A stretch of 64,000 nt of DNA from Ischnura elegans (GCF_921293095.1 NC_060252.1:73924866-73988865); one strand, 5' to 3'; numbered from the stretch's first letter, positions 20,944-31,380 are shown. Notes: generated from the letters alone by a model not told the origin. A program made the numbers and translations.

Positions 20944-22784
20944 CCATCTACATCTACATCTACAAATTACCCTGCGAGCCACCTCTAGGGTGTTTGGCAG
21001 GGGGTGATCAATCACCAGCATGCAGCATGCATTTGGACTCCCACATGCACACCACACCGTCCAAGAAACGTCCCGTATAATAACAAACTATACTACTATA
21101 TGCTGTTAGAAATAGAATATAGAATAGAAATTCAGAAACATGCAGTAAGTTTTACATAGGTTAGTAGGCTACACTACAAGTCATGCAATCTATTTACGCG
21201 TTCTATTGCTGCCGTTATAATCTCTTATTGATCGTGGAAAAAATGACATTCGGAATCTGTCTGTTCTGCAATCTATCTCTCTTATTTTATTTATATGATC
21301 TGATCTTCCGTAGTACGTTGGCGTCCGCAAGATATGGTTAACTTCGTCAGAAAAGACACTGCTCTTGAATTTATCTAAAAGGTTTAGTCTATTTTTCAAT
21401 CTACGGTCCGACAGAGATTCCCATCCGAGTTTATGTAAGAGGTCAGTTACACTAACAAGACTATCGTAACGACCTTTCACATACCTGGCAGCTCTTCTTT
21501 GCACGCGTTCTAACTCTGTTATTAAGCCTTTTTCATGAGGGTCCCAAACACTGGCAGCGTATTCCAAATGTGGTCGAACGAGGGAAAAGTAGCTAATTTC
21601 TCTCACTTTGTCGTCGCACTTTCCTAATATTCTTTTAACAAAACCCATTTTACGATTAGCTTGACCGGTTATTTCTCGAATATGTTTATTCCACGATAGA
21701 TCATTATTGAGTCTAACCCCTAGATATTTCACAGATTCAACTGCCTTTAACTGCGCGCCCCGAATGACATAGTTACGCTGTAGGGAGTTATTCTTCTTCC
21801 AGAAATTCATTACGACGCATTTTTCCAAATTTAATTCTAACTGCCAAGCATCGCACCAAGCTTGGATAGCAGCAAGGTCATTCGTTAGTTCATCTATATC
21901 TTTGCTGGAACGAATTTCTCTGTAAACTACAGCGTCGTCTGCAAATAATCGTAACTTACTCTGCACTACTTCGCCAATGTCGTTTATATAAAGAAGGAAT
22001 AGGAGTGGGCCAATGACACTACCCTGAGGAACGCCAGAAGTCACTCTAACCTCATTGGAGACTGCACCGTCTAATACTACTCTTTGGACGCGGTCGCTCA
22101 AAAATTCTCTAATCCAGGAAATGACATCTTCGTCTAGACCATAAGATTTCAGTTTTATTATTAACTTTCCGTGGGGTACTTTATCAAATGCCTTTTTGAA
22201 ATCAAGAAAAATCGCGTCTACTGGAATGTTGTCTTCCCCGGAGACTAAAATATCGTGGGCGAAAAGCGCTAACTGAGTTTCGCACGATCTGCTTTTCCTG
22301 AATCCATGTTGATTTCCCATTAATAAGTTTTGCGCGTCTAGGTGTTTCATTACCGAGCTGACTACGATGTGTTCAAGGACTTTGCAAGAGATGGACGTTA
22401 AAGATATCGGCCTGTAATTAGATGGCTGTTCCTTGTCTCCACTTTTAAATATAGGCGTTACATTAGCGATTTTCCAGTCATTAGGTACTTCGTGTTGCTT
22501 GATGGATTTCCTGAATATTAACTGCAAGTAGGGGGCAAGTTCTGAGGCTAGTTCTTTATATACGCGAGAAGGGATTTCGTCTGGACCAGGTGATTTATTT
22601 GGACTAAGCGATTTCAATATATTTTCTATTCCGAGCGTACCAATGTCAATAGCTGGCATCTTATGAATACAGGGATTGTCATCGGTCTCGGGTGAGTTTT
22701 CGGAAGGCTCCGTGAACACGCTCTTAAAGTAGGAATTTAATAAATTGGCTTTATCGTAACTGCTTGTCAACACATCTCCATTCC
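20944..22784 (-). mobile_element. Family-2 LINE inserted in family-1 copy 2
   Basis: An antisense element running from its tail (ATCTACATCTACATCTACAA) to a 5' truncation at about 22784. It splits family 1 between ATATTTCC and TTCCAGGTCCGA-like sequence, giving a short TTCC target overlap. It is nearly identical to the copies at 24922 and 29130, so recently inserted. Confidence 0.92.
21190..22784 (-). CDS. Family-2 LINE reverse transcriptase (5'-truncated)
   Basis: An open frame of about 530 codons from the family-2 element. It has NGDVLTSSYDKANLL near the start, then the reverse transcriptase with SPGPDEIPSRV, NYRPISLTS, FLDFKKAFD, TSGVPQGSVIG and the catalytic LFADDAVVYRE, and ends NGSNRTRK. 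No endonuclease is present because of 5' truncation. The frame is open a further 19 codons upstream into reversed family-1 sequence; that part (the first Met at 22842) does not belong to the protein. It would supply no autonomous mobility, but the domain itself shows no inactivating change. Confidence 0.9.
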
Positions 22785-23002
22785 AGGTCCGATAGATGTG
22801 ATAAATTAAGAGAGTTGTTTTGCCGAACGGATAGATATGCAAATTCGTTGTTCCCCCGAACCATAAAGGACTTTAATAAACGCTAGTCCCAACTTCGTAT
22901 GAGCACTTAATTTTTTTTTAGCTGTAAACGGCTGGTGTCCTAACACCCCCTGCCACACGCCTTTTAGGCGGCTTGCGGGGTATTATGTAGATGTAGATGT
23001 AG
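22785..23002 (+). pseudogene. Family-1 LINE copy 2, C-terminal and 3' end
   Basis: Continues the interrupted copy: AGGTCCGATAGATGTGATAA aligns with 18262 onward, followed by the GTAAACGGCTGGTGTCCTAA block and the GTAGATGTAGATGTAG tail. Small differences break the coding frame. Confidence 0.88.
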
Positions 23003-23045
23003 AAAACAATCTTAGGATTGTTGACTAATTATGATGATGAAGAGG
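23003..23045 (+). pseudogene. RTE-like LINE 3' UTR, remainder
   Basis: AACAATCTTAGGATTGTTGA and the ATGATGATGAAG end match the RTE-like tails at 31570 and 62440. This completes the element interrupted at 19882. Confidence 0.75.
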
Positions 23046-23094
23046 TCGGATTAGTTGTAAGTATGTTAAAGATTAATCCGATAGATTATGTGTT

Positions 23095-23245
23095 GTATGC
23101 AGCGCACATGTAGCGTAGTGAATGTTCGAGGAATTGAACTTTAATCTCCATGAATGGTGTTTTGCATGGTGGGTATTGGTGATGGTTCACCCATTGCCAA
23201 ACACCTCTGTATGTAGCCTTTAGGGTATGAGTAGATGTTGACGTG
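23095..23245 (+). repeat. LINE 3' tail, sense, diverged
   Basis: GTTTTGCATGGTGGGTATTG, CACCCATTGCCAAACACC and GGGTATGAGTAGATGTTG follow the order of the family-2 terminal block. Confidence 0.5.
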
Positions 23246-24080
23246 AATATTTTGGAAGCCATCATCTAGCAATCACTATAACGTTCCTTTGCCGACTGTT
23301 GTCACTCCGCTATGTGAAGAACGCGTACTTGATACGCACGATAATTGCATATAAATATGTATAACGAGGACATTATTATTGTTATTAATTAAATATTAAT
23401 GCAACGTGATTTAAAAAAGCAGCTGAAAAAATATCGTCATAGGAACACCATGCCGCAATATGCGTGCTATTGGCATTTTATTTTCCGGAAGAAATTTTTT
23501 GAAAAATTCAAAACTTATTTTTCGAAATAATTTTGGTCGTAACGTCGGACGGTATAAGTCGGGGTACCTGCATTAAATTCCCAACTTCTCTGATTCTTAT
23601 ATCTTATTTGTCTTTCTCACCTTGAATGTGTAGGTTATCTTTAATGTCGGGGGTCACTATTGTAACCCTGGCTTGTGATTACGTCATTTACTCCCCCCTA
23701 CCCGTTTCCCCCTAGAAGCTCACAAGCGACGACGCAAAACTTCTCCCTCCCCCCGTCTGATTACGTCACGCAACCCACTCCCAACTCCCCCACCCCCACC
23801 CACGTCTCCTTCCCTCGGCACCCACCTGTTCCTTTTCCACCCTCACCCACTCCCCCTACGGGGCCACCTCCCTGCGGAGGGCGGAAACGAGGGTAAAGCC
23901 CCCTCCTCAACCTTTCCCCCCCACCCCAGTGATCAGATTTAACTCCACGGAGTCCGCCGTCCCCTCATTATGTCGGCGGATACGGCAGCTGCACTTCTTT
24001 CTGCGTTCGGTCGCGTGGGAATCGTCCCTATAATCGTAGCCATCGTCGCGAATAAAGTGACGTTAATTTCAATGAACTGC
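23246..24080. other. Unassigned stretch with a C-rich tract and two CRE-like sites
   Basis: 23640-23960 is strongly C-rich on this strand and contains GATTACGTCATTTAC (about 23678) and GATTACGTCACGCAAC (about 23759), both holding the TGACGTAA core of CREB/ATF-type sites. No coding exon is recognised. Regulatory function is inference only. Confidence 0.3.
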
Positions 24081-24084
24081 ACAA

Positions 24085-24165
24085 GTGGACTGCAGAGTTG
24101 ATCACCCCCTGCCAATAACAATATTAAGGCGGCTCGCAGGATACTATATAAATCTTAAGAGATCA
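24085..24165 (+). repeat. LINE 3' tail, sense, diverged
   Basis: TTGATCACCCCCTGCCAATA and AAGGCGGCTCGCAGGATACT match the terminal LINE block. Confidence 0.6.
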
Positions 24166-24198
24166 GATCTTGAAATGCTTTGAAGACAAAGGAGCATC

Positions 24199-24864
24199 TT
24201 ATGGAAAAATACGTGTGTCTTCATTTTTTAAACTCTTCATCTATATCTACATAATATCCTGCGTGCCACCATTAGGTCGTTACGATAGTCTTGTTAGTGT
24301 AACTGACCTCTTAGATAAAAACGGATGGGAATCTCTGTCAGACCGTAGATTGAAAAATGTAGTAAACCTTTTAGATAAATTCAAGAGCAGTGTCTTTTCT
24401 AACGAAGTTAGCCATATCTTACGGAAGCCAACATACAACGGAAGATCAGAACATATAAATAAAATAAGAGAGATAGACTGTAGAACAGACAGATCCCGAA
24501 TGTCTTTTTTCCAAGATCAATAAGAGATTAAAACGGCAGCGATAGAACTCATAAATAGATTGCATGAGTTGTAGTGTAGCCTACTAACCTATATAAAACT
24601 TAATGCATGTTTCTTAATTTTATTATTATATATAACAAGATTTGGTAGTATAATTTTTCAATATGCGTGGCGTTTTTTGGACTGTGTGGTGTGCATGTGG
24701 GAGTCCAATTGCATGCTGGTGATTGATCACCCCCTGCCAAACACCCTAGAGGTGGCTCGCAGGGTATTATGTAGATGTAGATGAACATCTTATGGAAAAA
24801 TACGTGTACCTTCATGTTTAAACTCTTCATCTACATCTGCATTCTATCCAGCGAGCCACCACTA
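24199..24864 (+). repeat. Imperfect direct repeats of about 80 bp flanking a LINE fragment
   Basis: Left copy 24199-24276 and right copy 24785-24864 share CATCTTATGGAAAAATACGT, TTTAAACTCTTCATCTA and an old reversed LINE tail. They flank exactly the LINE fragment at 24275-24784. Confidence 0.7.
24275..24784 (+). pseudogene. Family-2 LINE, 3' fragment, sense
   Basis: Encodes the last part of the family-2 protein (GRYDSLVSVTDLL ... CRTDRSRMSFF) before a premature stop near 24521, then the 3' UTR and the GTAGATGTAGATG tail. More diverged than the three young copies. Confidence 0.85.
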
Positions 24865-24920
24865 GAGTGCCTGGCAGGGGGTGACGAATCACCATAAGCA
24901 GCATGCCAGAGGACGCCGCA
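24826..24920 (-). repeat. Old LINE 3' tail, antisense, host of a younger insertion
   Basis: CTACATCTGCATTCTATCCA, GCGAGCCACCACTAGAGTGC and GGCAGGGGGTGACGAATCAC. It is interrupted at about 24921 by the young family-2 copy. Further pieces of the same old 3' UTR appear to resume after 26480 (GCATACCGCGCGGTCAG, ACAAGACAAAACTT). Confidence 0.6.
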
Positions 24921-24921
24921 T

Positions 24922-26432
24922 GCATCTACATCTACATCTACAAATTACCCTGCGAGCCACCTCTAGGGTGTTTGGCAGGGGGTGATCAATCACCAGCATG
25001 CAGCATGCATTTGGACTCCCACATGCACACCACACCGTCCAAGAAACGTCCCGTATAATAACAAACTATACTACTATATGCTGTTAGAAATAGAATATAG
25101 AATAGAAATTCAGAAACATGCAGTAAGTTTTACATAGGTTAGTAGGCTACACTACAAGTCATGCAATCTATTTACGCGTTCTATTGCTGCCGTTATAATC
25201 TCTTATTGATCGTGGAAAAAATGACATTCGGAATCTGTCTGTTCTGCAATCTATCTCTCTTATTTTATTTATATGATCTGATCTTCCGTAGTACGTTGGC
25301 GTCCGCAAGATATGGTTAACTTCGTCAGAAAAGACACTGCTCTTGAATTTATCTAAAAGGTTTAGTCTATTTTTCAATCTACGGTCCGACAGAGATTCCC
25401 ATCCGAGTTTATGTAAGAGGTCAGTTACACTAACAAGACTATCGTAACGACCTTTCACATACCTGACAGCTCTTCTTTGCACGCGTTCTAAGTCTGTTAT
25501 TAAGCCTTTTTCATGAGGGTCCCAAACACTGGCAGCGTATTCCAAATGTGGTCTAACGAGGGAAAAGTAGCTAATTTCTCTCACTTTATCCTCGTACTTT
25601 CCTAATATTCTTTTAACAAAACCCATTTTACGATTAGCTTGACCGGTTATTTCTCGAATATGTTTATTCCACGATAGATCATTATTGAGTCTAACCCCTA
25701 GATATTTCACAGATTCAACTGCCTTTAACTGCGCGCCCCGAATGACATAGTTACGCTGTAGGGAGTTATTCTTCTTCCAGAAATTCATTACGACGCATTT
25801 TTCCAAATTTAATTCTAACTGCCAAGCATCGCACCAAGCTTGGATAGCAGCAAGGTCATTCGTTAGTTCATCTATATCTTTGCTGGAACGAATTTCTCTG
25901 TAAACTACAGCGTCGTCTGCAAATAATCGTAACTTACTCTGCACTACTTCGCCAATGTCGTTTATATAAAGAAGGAATAGGAGTGGGCCAATGACACTAC
26001 CCTGAGGAACGCCAGAAGTCACTCTAACCTCATTGGAGACTGCACCGTCTAATACTACTCTTTGGACGCGGTCGCTCAAAAATTCTCTAATCCAGGAAAT
26101 GACATCTTCGTCTAGACCATAAGATTTCAGTTTTATTATTAACTTTCCGTGGGGTACTTTATCAAATGCCTTTTTGAAATCAAGAAAAATCGCGTCTACT
26201 GGAATGTTGTCTTCCCCGGAGACTAAAATATCGTGGGCGAAAAGCGCTAACTGAGTTTCGCACGATCTGCTTTTCCTGAATCCATGTTGATTTCCCATTA
26301 ATAAGTTTTGCGCGTCTAGGTGTTTCATTACCGAGCTGACTACGATGTGTTCAAGGACTTTGCAAGAGATGGACGTTAAAGATATCGGCCTGTAATTAGA
26401 TGGCTGTTCCTTGTCTCCACTTTTAAATATAC
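24922..26432 (-). mobile_element. Family-2 LINE, young copy, antisense, 5'-truncated
   Basis: Identical in layout to 20944-22784, with very few substitutions across the coding region and 3' UTR. It is truncated at the IFKSGDKEQPSNYRP position. The tail is at 24922-24942. Confidence 0.92.
25168..26430 (-). CDS. Family-2 LINE reverse transcriptase, 5'-truncated
   Basis: An open frame of about 420 codons. It covers the conserved SNYRPISLTS start, FLDFKKAFD, TSGVPQGSVIG, LFADDAVVYRE and the NGSNRTRK end. The first Met is at 26328, but the frame is open to the truncation point at 26432. It differs from the 29131 copy at only a few residues, for example GKYEDK for GKCDDK and RRAVRY for RRAARY. Not a host gene. 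Confidence 0.9.
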   Translation of the reverse strand: MFKSGDKEQPSNYRPISLTSISCKVLEHIVVSSVMKHLDAQNLLMGNQHGFRKSRSCETQLALFAHDILVSGEDNIPVDAIFLDFKKAFDKVPHGKLIIKLKSYGLDEDVISWIREFLSDRVQRVVLDGAVSNEVRVTSGVPQGSVIGPLLFLLYINDIGEVVQSKLRLFADDAVVYREIRSSKDIDELTNDLAAIQAWCDAWQLELNLEKCVVMNFWKKNNSLQRNYVIRGAQLKAVESVKYLGVRLNNDLSWNKHIREITGQANRKMGFVKRILGKYEDKVREISYFSLVRPHLEYAASVWDPHEKGLITDLERVQRRAVRYVKGRYDSLVSVTDLLHKLGWESLSDRRLKNRLNLLDKFKSSVFSDEVNHILRTPTYYGRSDHINKIREIDCRTDRFRMSFFPRSIRDYNGSNRTRK

Positions 26433-26437
26433 ATTGA

Positions 26438-26939
26438 AATTCCTATTGGAAATCCATGCTATGCGCATTTCTTAGATACATTGCATACCGCGCGGTCAGA
26501 GAAATATTACGGATAATAGAAAAATATACATGCATATTCACAAGACAAAACTTTCCAATCGCAATCGATAATATAAAAATAATTGGTGACTTGCCAATTC
26601 ATTCATGCATCGAGTGGCCTGTAAGCTTTATGTAGATGCAGATTCATGTGTAGACGAATTTAGCCTAACAGTTGAAGAAAGATCTGTGGTTTTCCCGGCG
26701 TATGATGATGTTGAAGTTGTTTCGGGTTTCCCACCGGATGAGATTCTCCATCTCTGCCGACGTTTCGATGGCCGTGTCGTTCATCGTCATCAGGGCTTGA
26801 TGACGATGGACGACATGGCCATCGAAACGTCGGCGGAGGTGTTGAATCTTATCCGGTGGAAAACCCGAAACAACTCAGCATTAGCCCAACGGTTAGTAAT
26901 TCCTATTGGAAATCCATGCTATGCGCATTTCTTAGATAC
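26438..26939 (+). repeat. Perfect 42-bp direct repeat (26438-26479 and 26898-26939)
   Basis: AATTCCTATTGGAAATCCAT and the following 22 bases are identical at both places, 460 bp apart. The first copy sits exactly at the 5' junction of the young LINE ending at 26432. The second lies in the older sequence context. Confidence 0.85.
26605..26890. repeat. Penelope-like inverted repeat with hammerhead-like motifs
   Basis: Two arms of about 77 bp (26716-26793 and 26798-26874) are near-perfect inverted copies. Each reads, from the centre outward, (C)TGATGACGATG, GGCCATCGAAACGTCGGC, then ATCCGGTGG and AACCCGAAACAAC. The CTGATGA...GAAAC order resembles a hammerhead ribozyme core, and inverted terminal copies are typical of Penelope-like elements. 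A 127-codon frame crossing it is a by-product. Confidence 0.55.
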
Positions 26940-26944
26940 GCGCA

Positions 26945-27997
26945 TTATTTACTTAAACGATTATATAATCTATGCTCCCTCTCTTTAAATTAATAGTAAT
27001 GCGTTTTTACTTCTTGCTTTTCCTCTGGAAATCAATCACTTGAATTTAAGTTGTAAATTAAAATGAAGAACTAATTCAAATGCAGCCACAGTTAATTTTG
27101 AATCCACTCATGTTAGATTATGCTGTAGAATGTTTCTTCATAATTTTTGTTATTGCAGGCTGTGAAAGTTTTGAAACATGAAAGGACCTGCATTTCTCCG
27201 TTTTTCGATCTGCCACCTATTTCTCGCGCTATTTGCAGCGAAGAATTGACGGCCCCTTCATAGATAAGTTGATGACGTCACCGACTCCTCCCAAGCGTGT
27301 AACCGCGACTAAGCTGCTATACGTCCTCACGCATCGGCATCGGGTCATCGGGTGGCTCGTTTCTGTGTACACTCTTGCAATTTCCTCCCTCATTTTACGG
27401 TTTTCTCTGATCGAGTCCAAATTTTAATGATTTTATACCTCTTATATGTATACGACACTTTAAGTTCGCTATTCTTTTTTATTTTTAAGGTATGAGAGAA
27501 GGGCTAAATGAACAGAAAAATTGTTTAAAGTCGTAATTTAAATTTGCCTTCTGTTTATGGTGCTACTTTGGTTCTGAGGAAACAATTAGTAAATAAAAGG
27601 TTGCTGTCAGTTATTCGTAAATGCTTAGATTTCAATTTACGAGCGATTTGAATAGATTTTGTTACATATTATGTATAATACATTTTGTTACATATTATCT
27701 ATAATACATTTTGTGATTTATATTGATATATATAAATAAAATAATGGAACCGGCCTTGCATTTAAGTTTAATTTTTTTTCTTTCAAAAATTGCGAGTGAC
27801 TTTTGATGCAACATCATTGCGAGTGGTTTCTCCTCCATATGTAGGGTTCTCTCCGAAAATAGCTCTAATGACGTCACCAACTCATTAAAAGTGGGTGAGA
27901 ATTTTTTTATTCAGTTTACAAGAGAATGGTTGAAGGAGAAGTTTATTTTTTCGTCGTAACTCACTATTGTTCTTCTATCCACCTAACTCTGTCATTG
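26945..27997. other. Unassigned AT-rich stretch
   Basis: Includes a short near-tandem repeat of TTTTGTTACATATTAT at about 27658 and 27685. No gene or repeat family recognised. Confidence 0.35.
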
Positions 27998-28330
27998 AAT
28001 AGGGTGGTTTCCTTTTATTTTTTATTGCCTAAATCGAAAGATTACAACTCCTGGGTAACATATTTCACGCTTTTAGATTTTTAAATGACGATATCTACTT
28101 TTCGCGATTTAATGAAAAACGAAAAATTTCAAGCGCGCGAAAACGCGACGGCTAAGTAGGAATGCTGGGAAAAGCCCGTGCGACGTCATTCTGCTTCCGG
28201 CTGCCGCCGTGTGAGGCCATCTTGGTGCGAGGCTATGAGGGCCGCTACGATGCAGGCTGCTAGTAGGTAGCAGAGTACCCAGCTAGCAGGTAGCACTAGG
28301 CTTAAATAAGGATTATTAATACCCTATCAA
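27998..28330 (-). mobile_element. AATAGGG-end DNA element, copy E (one half)
   Basis: AATAGGGTGGTTTCC through the GAAAACGCGACGGCTAAGTA and GTAGCAGAGTACCCAGCTAG blocks to ATTAATACCCTATCAA, where it stops. The second half and right end are missing. Confidence 0.8.
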
Positions 28331-29008
28331 GTTATATACCTCATTATGTAGTTATTATTTCACCCTCCTTCTCATCAAATATAAGGATTATTTTTTCGGT
28401 GCCACAATACCACTTCGGATTTTTAAAACTTCTGCCTTCGCATGGAATATACGCAGCCCATAGAGCACGCTTAAGTTCGGAGAACGTGGGAGATGTAAGC
28501 AAGGAATGAGGAACAAGGAAGGCGAAAGTGGGAAGTAATCTTGTGAACGGAAGCTGCTTTGATTGTGCCGTCCTAGATCTTTCTGGTTGCCAAGACGTCG
28601 TTGCCAATAAAAAAATATTTGCCTCGTCATCCCTTTGCTGGGGAGGAGACAATTATAAGTCAGAGGGATTCCCAAGAATGTCTATAAAAAACGAAACTGA
28701 CTAAACGAGAACTTTCTGCCTTTCAGATTTGGATGTCACTAAATAAAGCTCCTCCTAATGTCAGCAGTGGACTTCTATGGACATCATGCTGTTAGGCAGG
28801 GAATTATACGATCAAGAACCATTCTAACAGTGATCCCGAATTGGAGATGTGATATTTCTAACGAGAAAAAATAGTGTTGTTACGGAAGCTTCCGCGGTTA
28901 TCAAATTGAAGATTGTTTTCTGGATTAATTCCGCGTCTATTCTTTTTTTGTGGACGACAGTTTCGGGTTCGTTGCAGCTCCCGTTTTTAGGTCCAAATGA
29001 TCTGTAGA
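28331..29008. other. Unassigned stretch
   Basis: Overlapping minus-strand frames at 28344-28675 show no known domain. Nothing assigned. Confidence 0.35.
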
Positions 29009-29130
29009 ACGCAATTCTTTATATATAAGGCTAGTCAGACCCGCGCTGATTTTTTTCAAGCAATTGAATTCAAACCGAGCAAATCTGCGCGTGCATGACT
29101 AGCCTTATATACATAAAGAATTGCAGCTCT
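29009..29130. repeat. Short foldback with about 30-bp arms, cut by a LINE
   Basis: GCAATTCTTTATATATAAGG plus CTAGTCAG at 29012-29040 is inverted at 29095-29127 (TGACTAGCCTTATATACATA, AAGAATTGC). The young family-2 LINE starts immediately after the right arm. Confidence 0.65.
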
Positions 29131-31032
29131 GCAAATATGTTAGGGAAGTTCAAGGTAAACGATCTACCGTATGTTCGCTGAGAAACGACAATGGAGATGT
29201 GTTGACAAGCAGTTACGATAAAGCCAATTTATTAAATTCCTACTTTAAGAGCGTGTTCACGGAGCCTTCCGAAAACTCACCCGAGACCGATGACAATCCC
29301 TGTATTCATAAGATGCCAGCTATTGACATTGGTACGCTCGGAATAGAAAATATATTGAAATCGCTTAGTCCAAATAAATCACCTGGTCCAGACGAAATCC
29401 CTTCTCGCGTATATAAAGAACTAGCCTCAGAACTTGCCTCCTACTTGCAGTTAATATTCAGTAAATCCATCAAGCAACACGAAGTACCTAATGACTGGAA
29501 AATCGCTAATGTAACGCCTATATTTAAAAGTGGAGACAAGGAACAGCCATCTAATTACAGGCCGATATCTTTAACGTCCATCTCTTGCAAAGTCCTTGAA
29601 CACATCGTAGTCAGCTCGGTAATGAAACACCTAGACGCGCAAAACTTATTAATGGGAAATCAACATGGATTCAGGAAAAGCAGATCGTGCGAAACTCAGT
29701 TAGCGCTTTTCGCCCACGATATTTTAGTCTCCGGGGAAGACAACATTCCAGTAGACGCGATTTTTCTTGATTTCAAAAAGGCATTTGATAAAGTACCCCA
29801 CGGAAAGTTAATAATAAAACTGAAATCTTATGGTCTAGACGAAGATGTCATTTCCTGGATTAGAGAATTTTTGAGCGACCGCGTCCAAAGAGTACTATTA
29901 GACGGTGCAGTCTCCAATGAGGTTAGAGTGACTTCTGGCGTTCCTCAGGGTAGTGTCATTGGCCCACTCCTATTCCTTCTTTATATAAACGACATTGGCG
30001 AAGTAGTGCAGAGTAAGTTACGATTATTTGCAGACGACGCTGTAGTTTACAGAGAAATTCGTTCCAGCAAAGATATAGATGAACTAACGAATGACCTTGC
30101 TGCTATCCAAGCTTGGTGCGATGCTTGGCAGTTAGAATTAAATTTGGAAAAATGCGTCGTAATGAATTTCTGGAAGAAGAATAACTCCCTACAGCGTAAC
30201 TATGTCATTCGGGGCACGCAGTTAAAGGCAGTTGAATCTGTGAAATATCTAGGGGTTAGACTCAATAATGATCTATCGTGGAATAAACATATTCGAGAAA
30301 TAACCGGTCAAGCTAATCGTAAAATGGGTTTTGTTAAAAGAATATTAGGAAAGTGCGACGACAAAGTGAGAGAAATTAGCTACTTTTCCCTCGTTAGACC
30401 ACATTTGGAATACGCTGCCAGTGTTTGGGACCCTCATGAAAAAGGCTTAATAACAGAGTTAGAACGCGTGCAAAGAAGAGCTGCCAGGTATGTGAAAGGT
30501 CGTTACGATAGTCTTGTTAGTGTAACTGACCTCTTAGATAAACTCGGATGGGAATCTCTGTCGGACCGTAGATTGAAAAATAGACTAAACCTTTTAGATA
30601 AATTCAAGAGCAGTGTCTTTTCTGACGAAGTTAACCATATCTTGCGGACGCCAACGTACTACGGAAGATCAGATCATATAAATAAAATAAGAGAGATAGA
30701 TTGCAGAACAGACAGATTCCGAATGTCATTTTTTCCACGATCAATAAGAGATTATAACGGCAGCAATAGAACGCGTAAATAGATTGCATGACTTGTAGTG
30801 TAGCCTACTAACCTATGTAAAACTTACTGCATGTTTCTGAATTTCTATTCTATATTCTATTTCTAACAGCATATAGTAGTATAGTTTGTTATTATACGGG
30901 ACGTTTCTTGGACGGTGTGGTGTGCATGTGGGAGTCCAAATGCATGCTGCATGCTGGTGATTGATCACCCCCTGCCAAACACCCTAGAGGTGGCTCGCAG
31001 GGTAATTTGTAGATGTAGATGTAGATGTAGAT
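29130..31032 (+). mobile_element. Family-2 LINE, longest young copy
   Basis: A 1.9 kb copy with an intact frame, a 3' UTR of about 250 bp (ATTGCATGACTTGTAGTGTA ... CACCCTAGAGGTGGCTCGC) and a (GTAGAT)n tail at about 31009-31032. It is 5'-truncated before the reverse transcriptase linker. Confidence 0.93.
29131..30782 (+). CDS. Family-2 LINE reverse transcriptase (longest copy)
   Basis: About 550 codons without a break. Numbering from the first Met at 29121, which lies in the flanking foldback: VREVQGKRSTV in the linker, FLDFKKAFD at 215-223, the GVPQGSVIG motif, the catalytic FADD at 303-306, and the C-terminal RFRMSFFPRSIRDYN region. This is a CR1/Jockey-superfamily-type reverse transcriptase, related to but distinct from family 1. 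The endonuclease is missing through 5' truncation. Near identity to the copies at 21190 and 25168 implies recent activity of a full-length source elsewhere in the genome. Confidence 0.92.
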
Positions 31033-31129
31033 CTGATCATTGCAAAAAAACTGTAACCATCAGCTCAACAACCATGCATCACCTGTAGTTACCCATTTAA
31101 CTCGAAAATTTCATCATTTAAATGCACGA

Positions 31130-31380
31130 CACCATTTTTTCCGAAGCAACCATTTTCTACGTAAAACTTTCTCGGGATCGCCACCGAGTCACTAACTGCA
31201 TAACTGCCGACGTTTCGATGTCCGACTAGGCCATCGTCCTCAGGGCTGTAAGGACGGTGGCCGACTCGGACATCGAAACATCGGCAGTTATGCATTTCCT
31301 GACCCTTGTGGAATTCCCGATAACATTTCACAAAGTCTACTCGCCGGGAAAGCACTAAATCTTTCTTAACCATTTTCTGG
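31130..31380. repeat. Penelope-like inverted repeat
   Basis: Arms at about 31195-31235 and 31245-31292 contain GCATAACTGCCGACGTTTCG and CATCGAAACATCGGCAGTTA. Reading outward from the centre, the minus arm is CCTGAGGACGATGGCC then GGACATCGAAACGTCGGCAG. Same family as 26605-26890. Flanking TTCCCGATAACA and CGCCGGGAAAGCA recur at 32325-32400. Confidence 0.55.

Noticed and set aside
19872..21080. 402-codon frame as one protein
   Set aside because: The C-terminal ~45 residues come from the reversed 3' tail of the nested family-2 LINE, and the first residues come from the RTE-like host element. Only the middle is family-1 reverse transcriptase.
22785..22842. N-terminal start (first Met at 22842) of the family-2 reverse transcriptase
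   Set aside because: These codons are reversed family-1 sequence beyond the LINE's 5' truncation point.
26605..26988. 127-codon frame as a gene
   Set aside because: It lies across a near-perfect inverted repeat, and its composition is explained by the palindrome arms.
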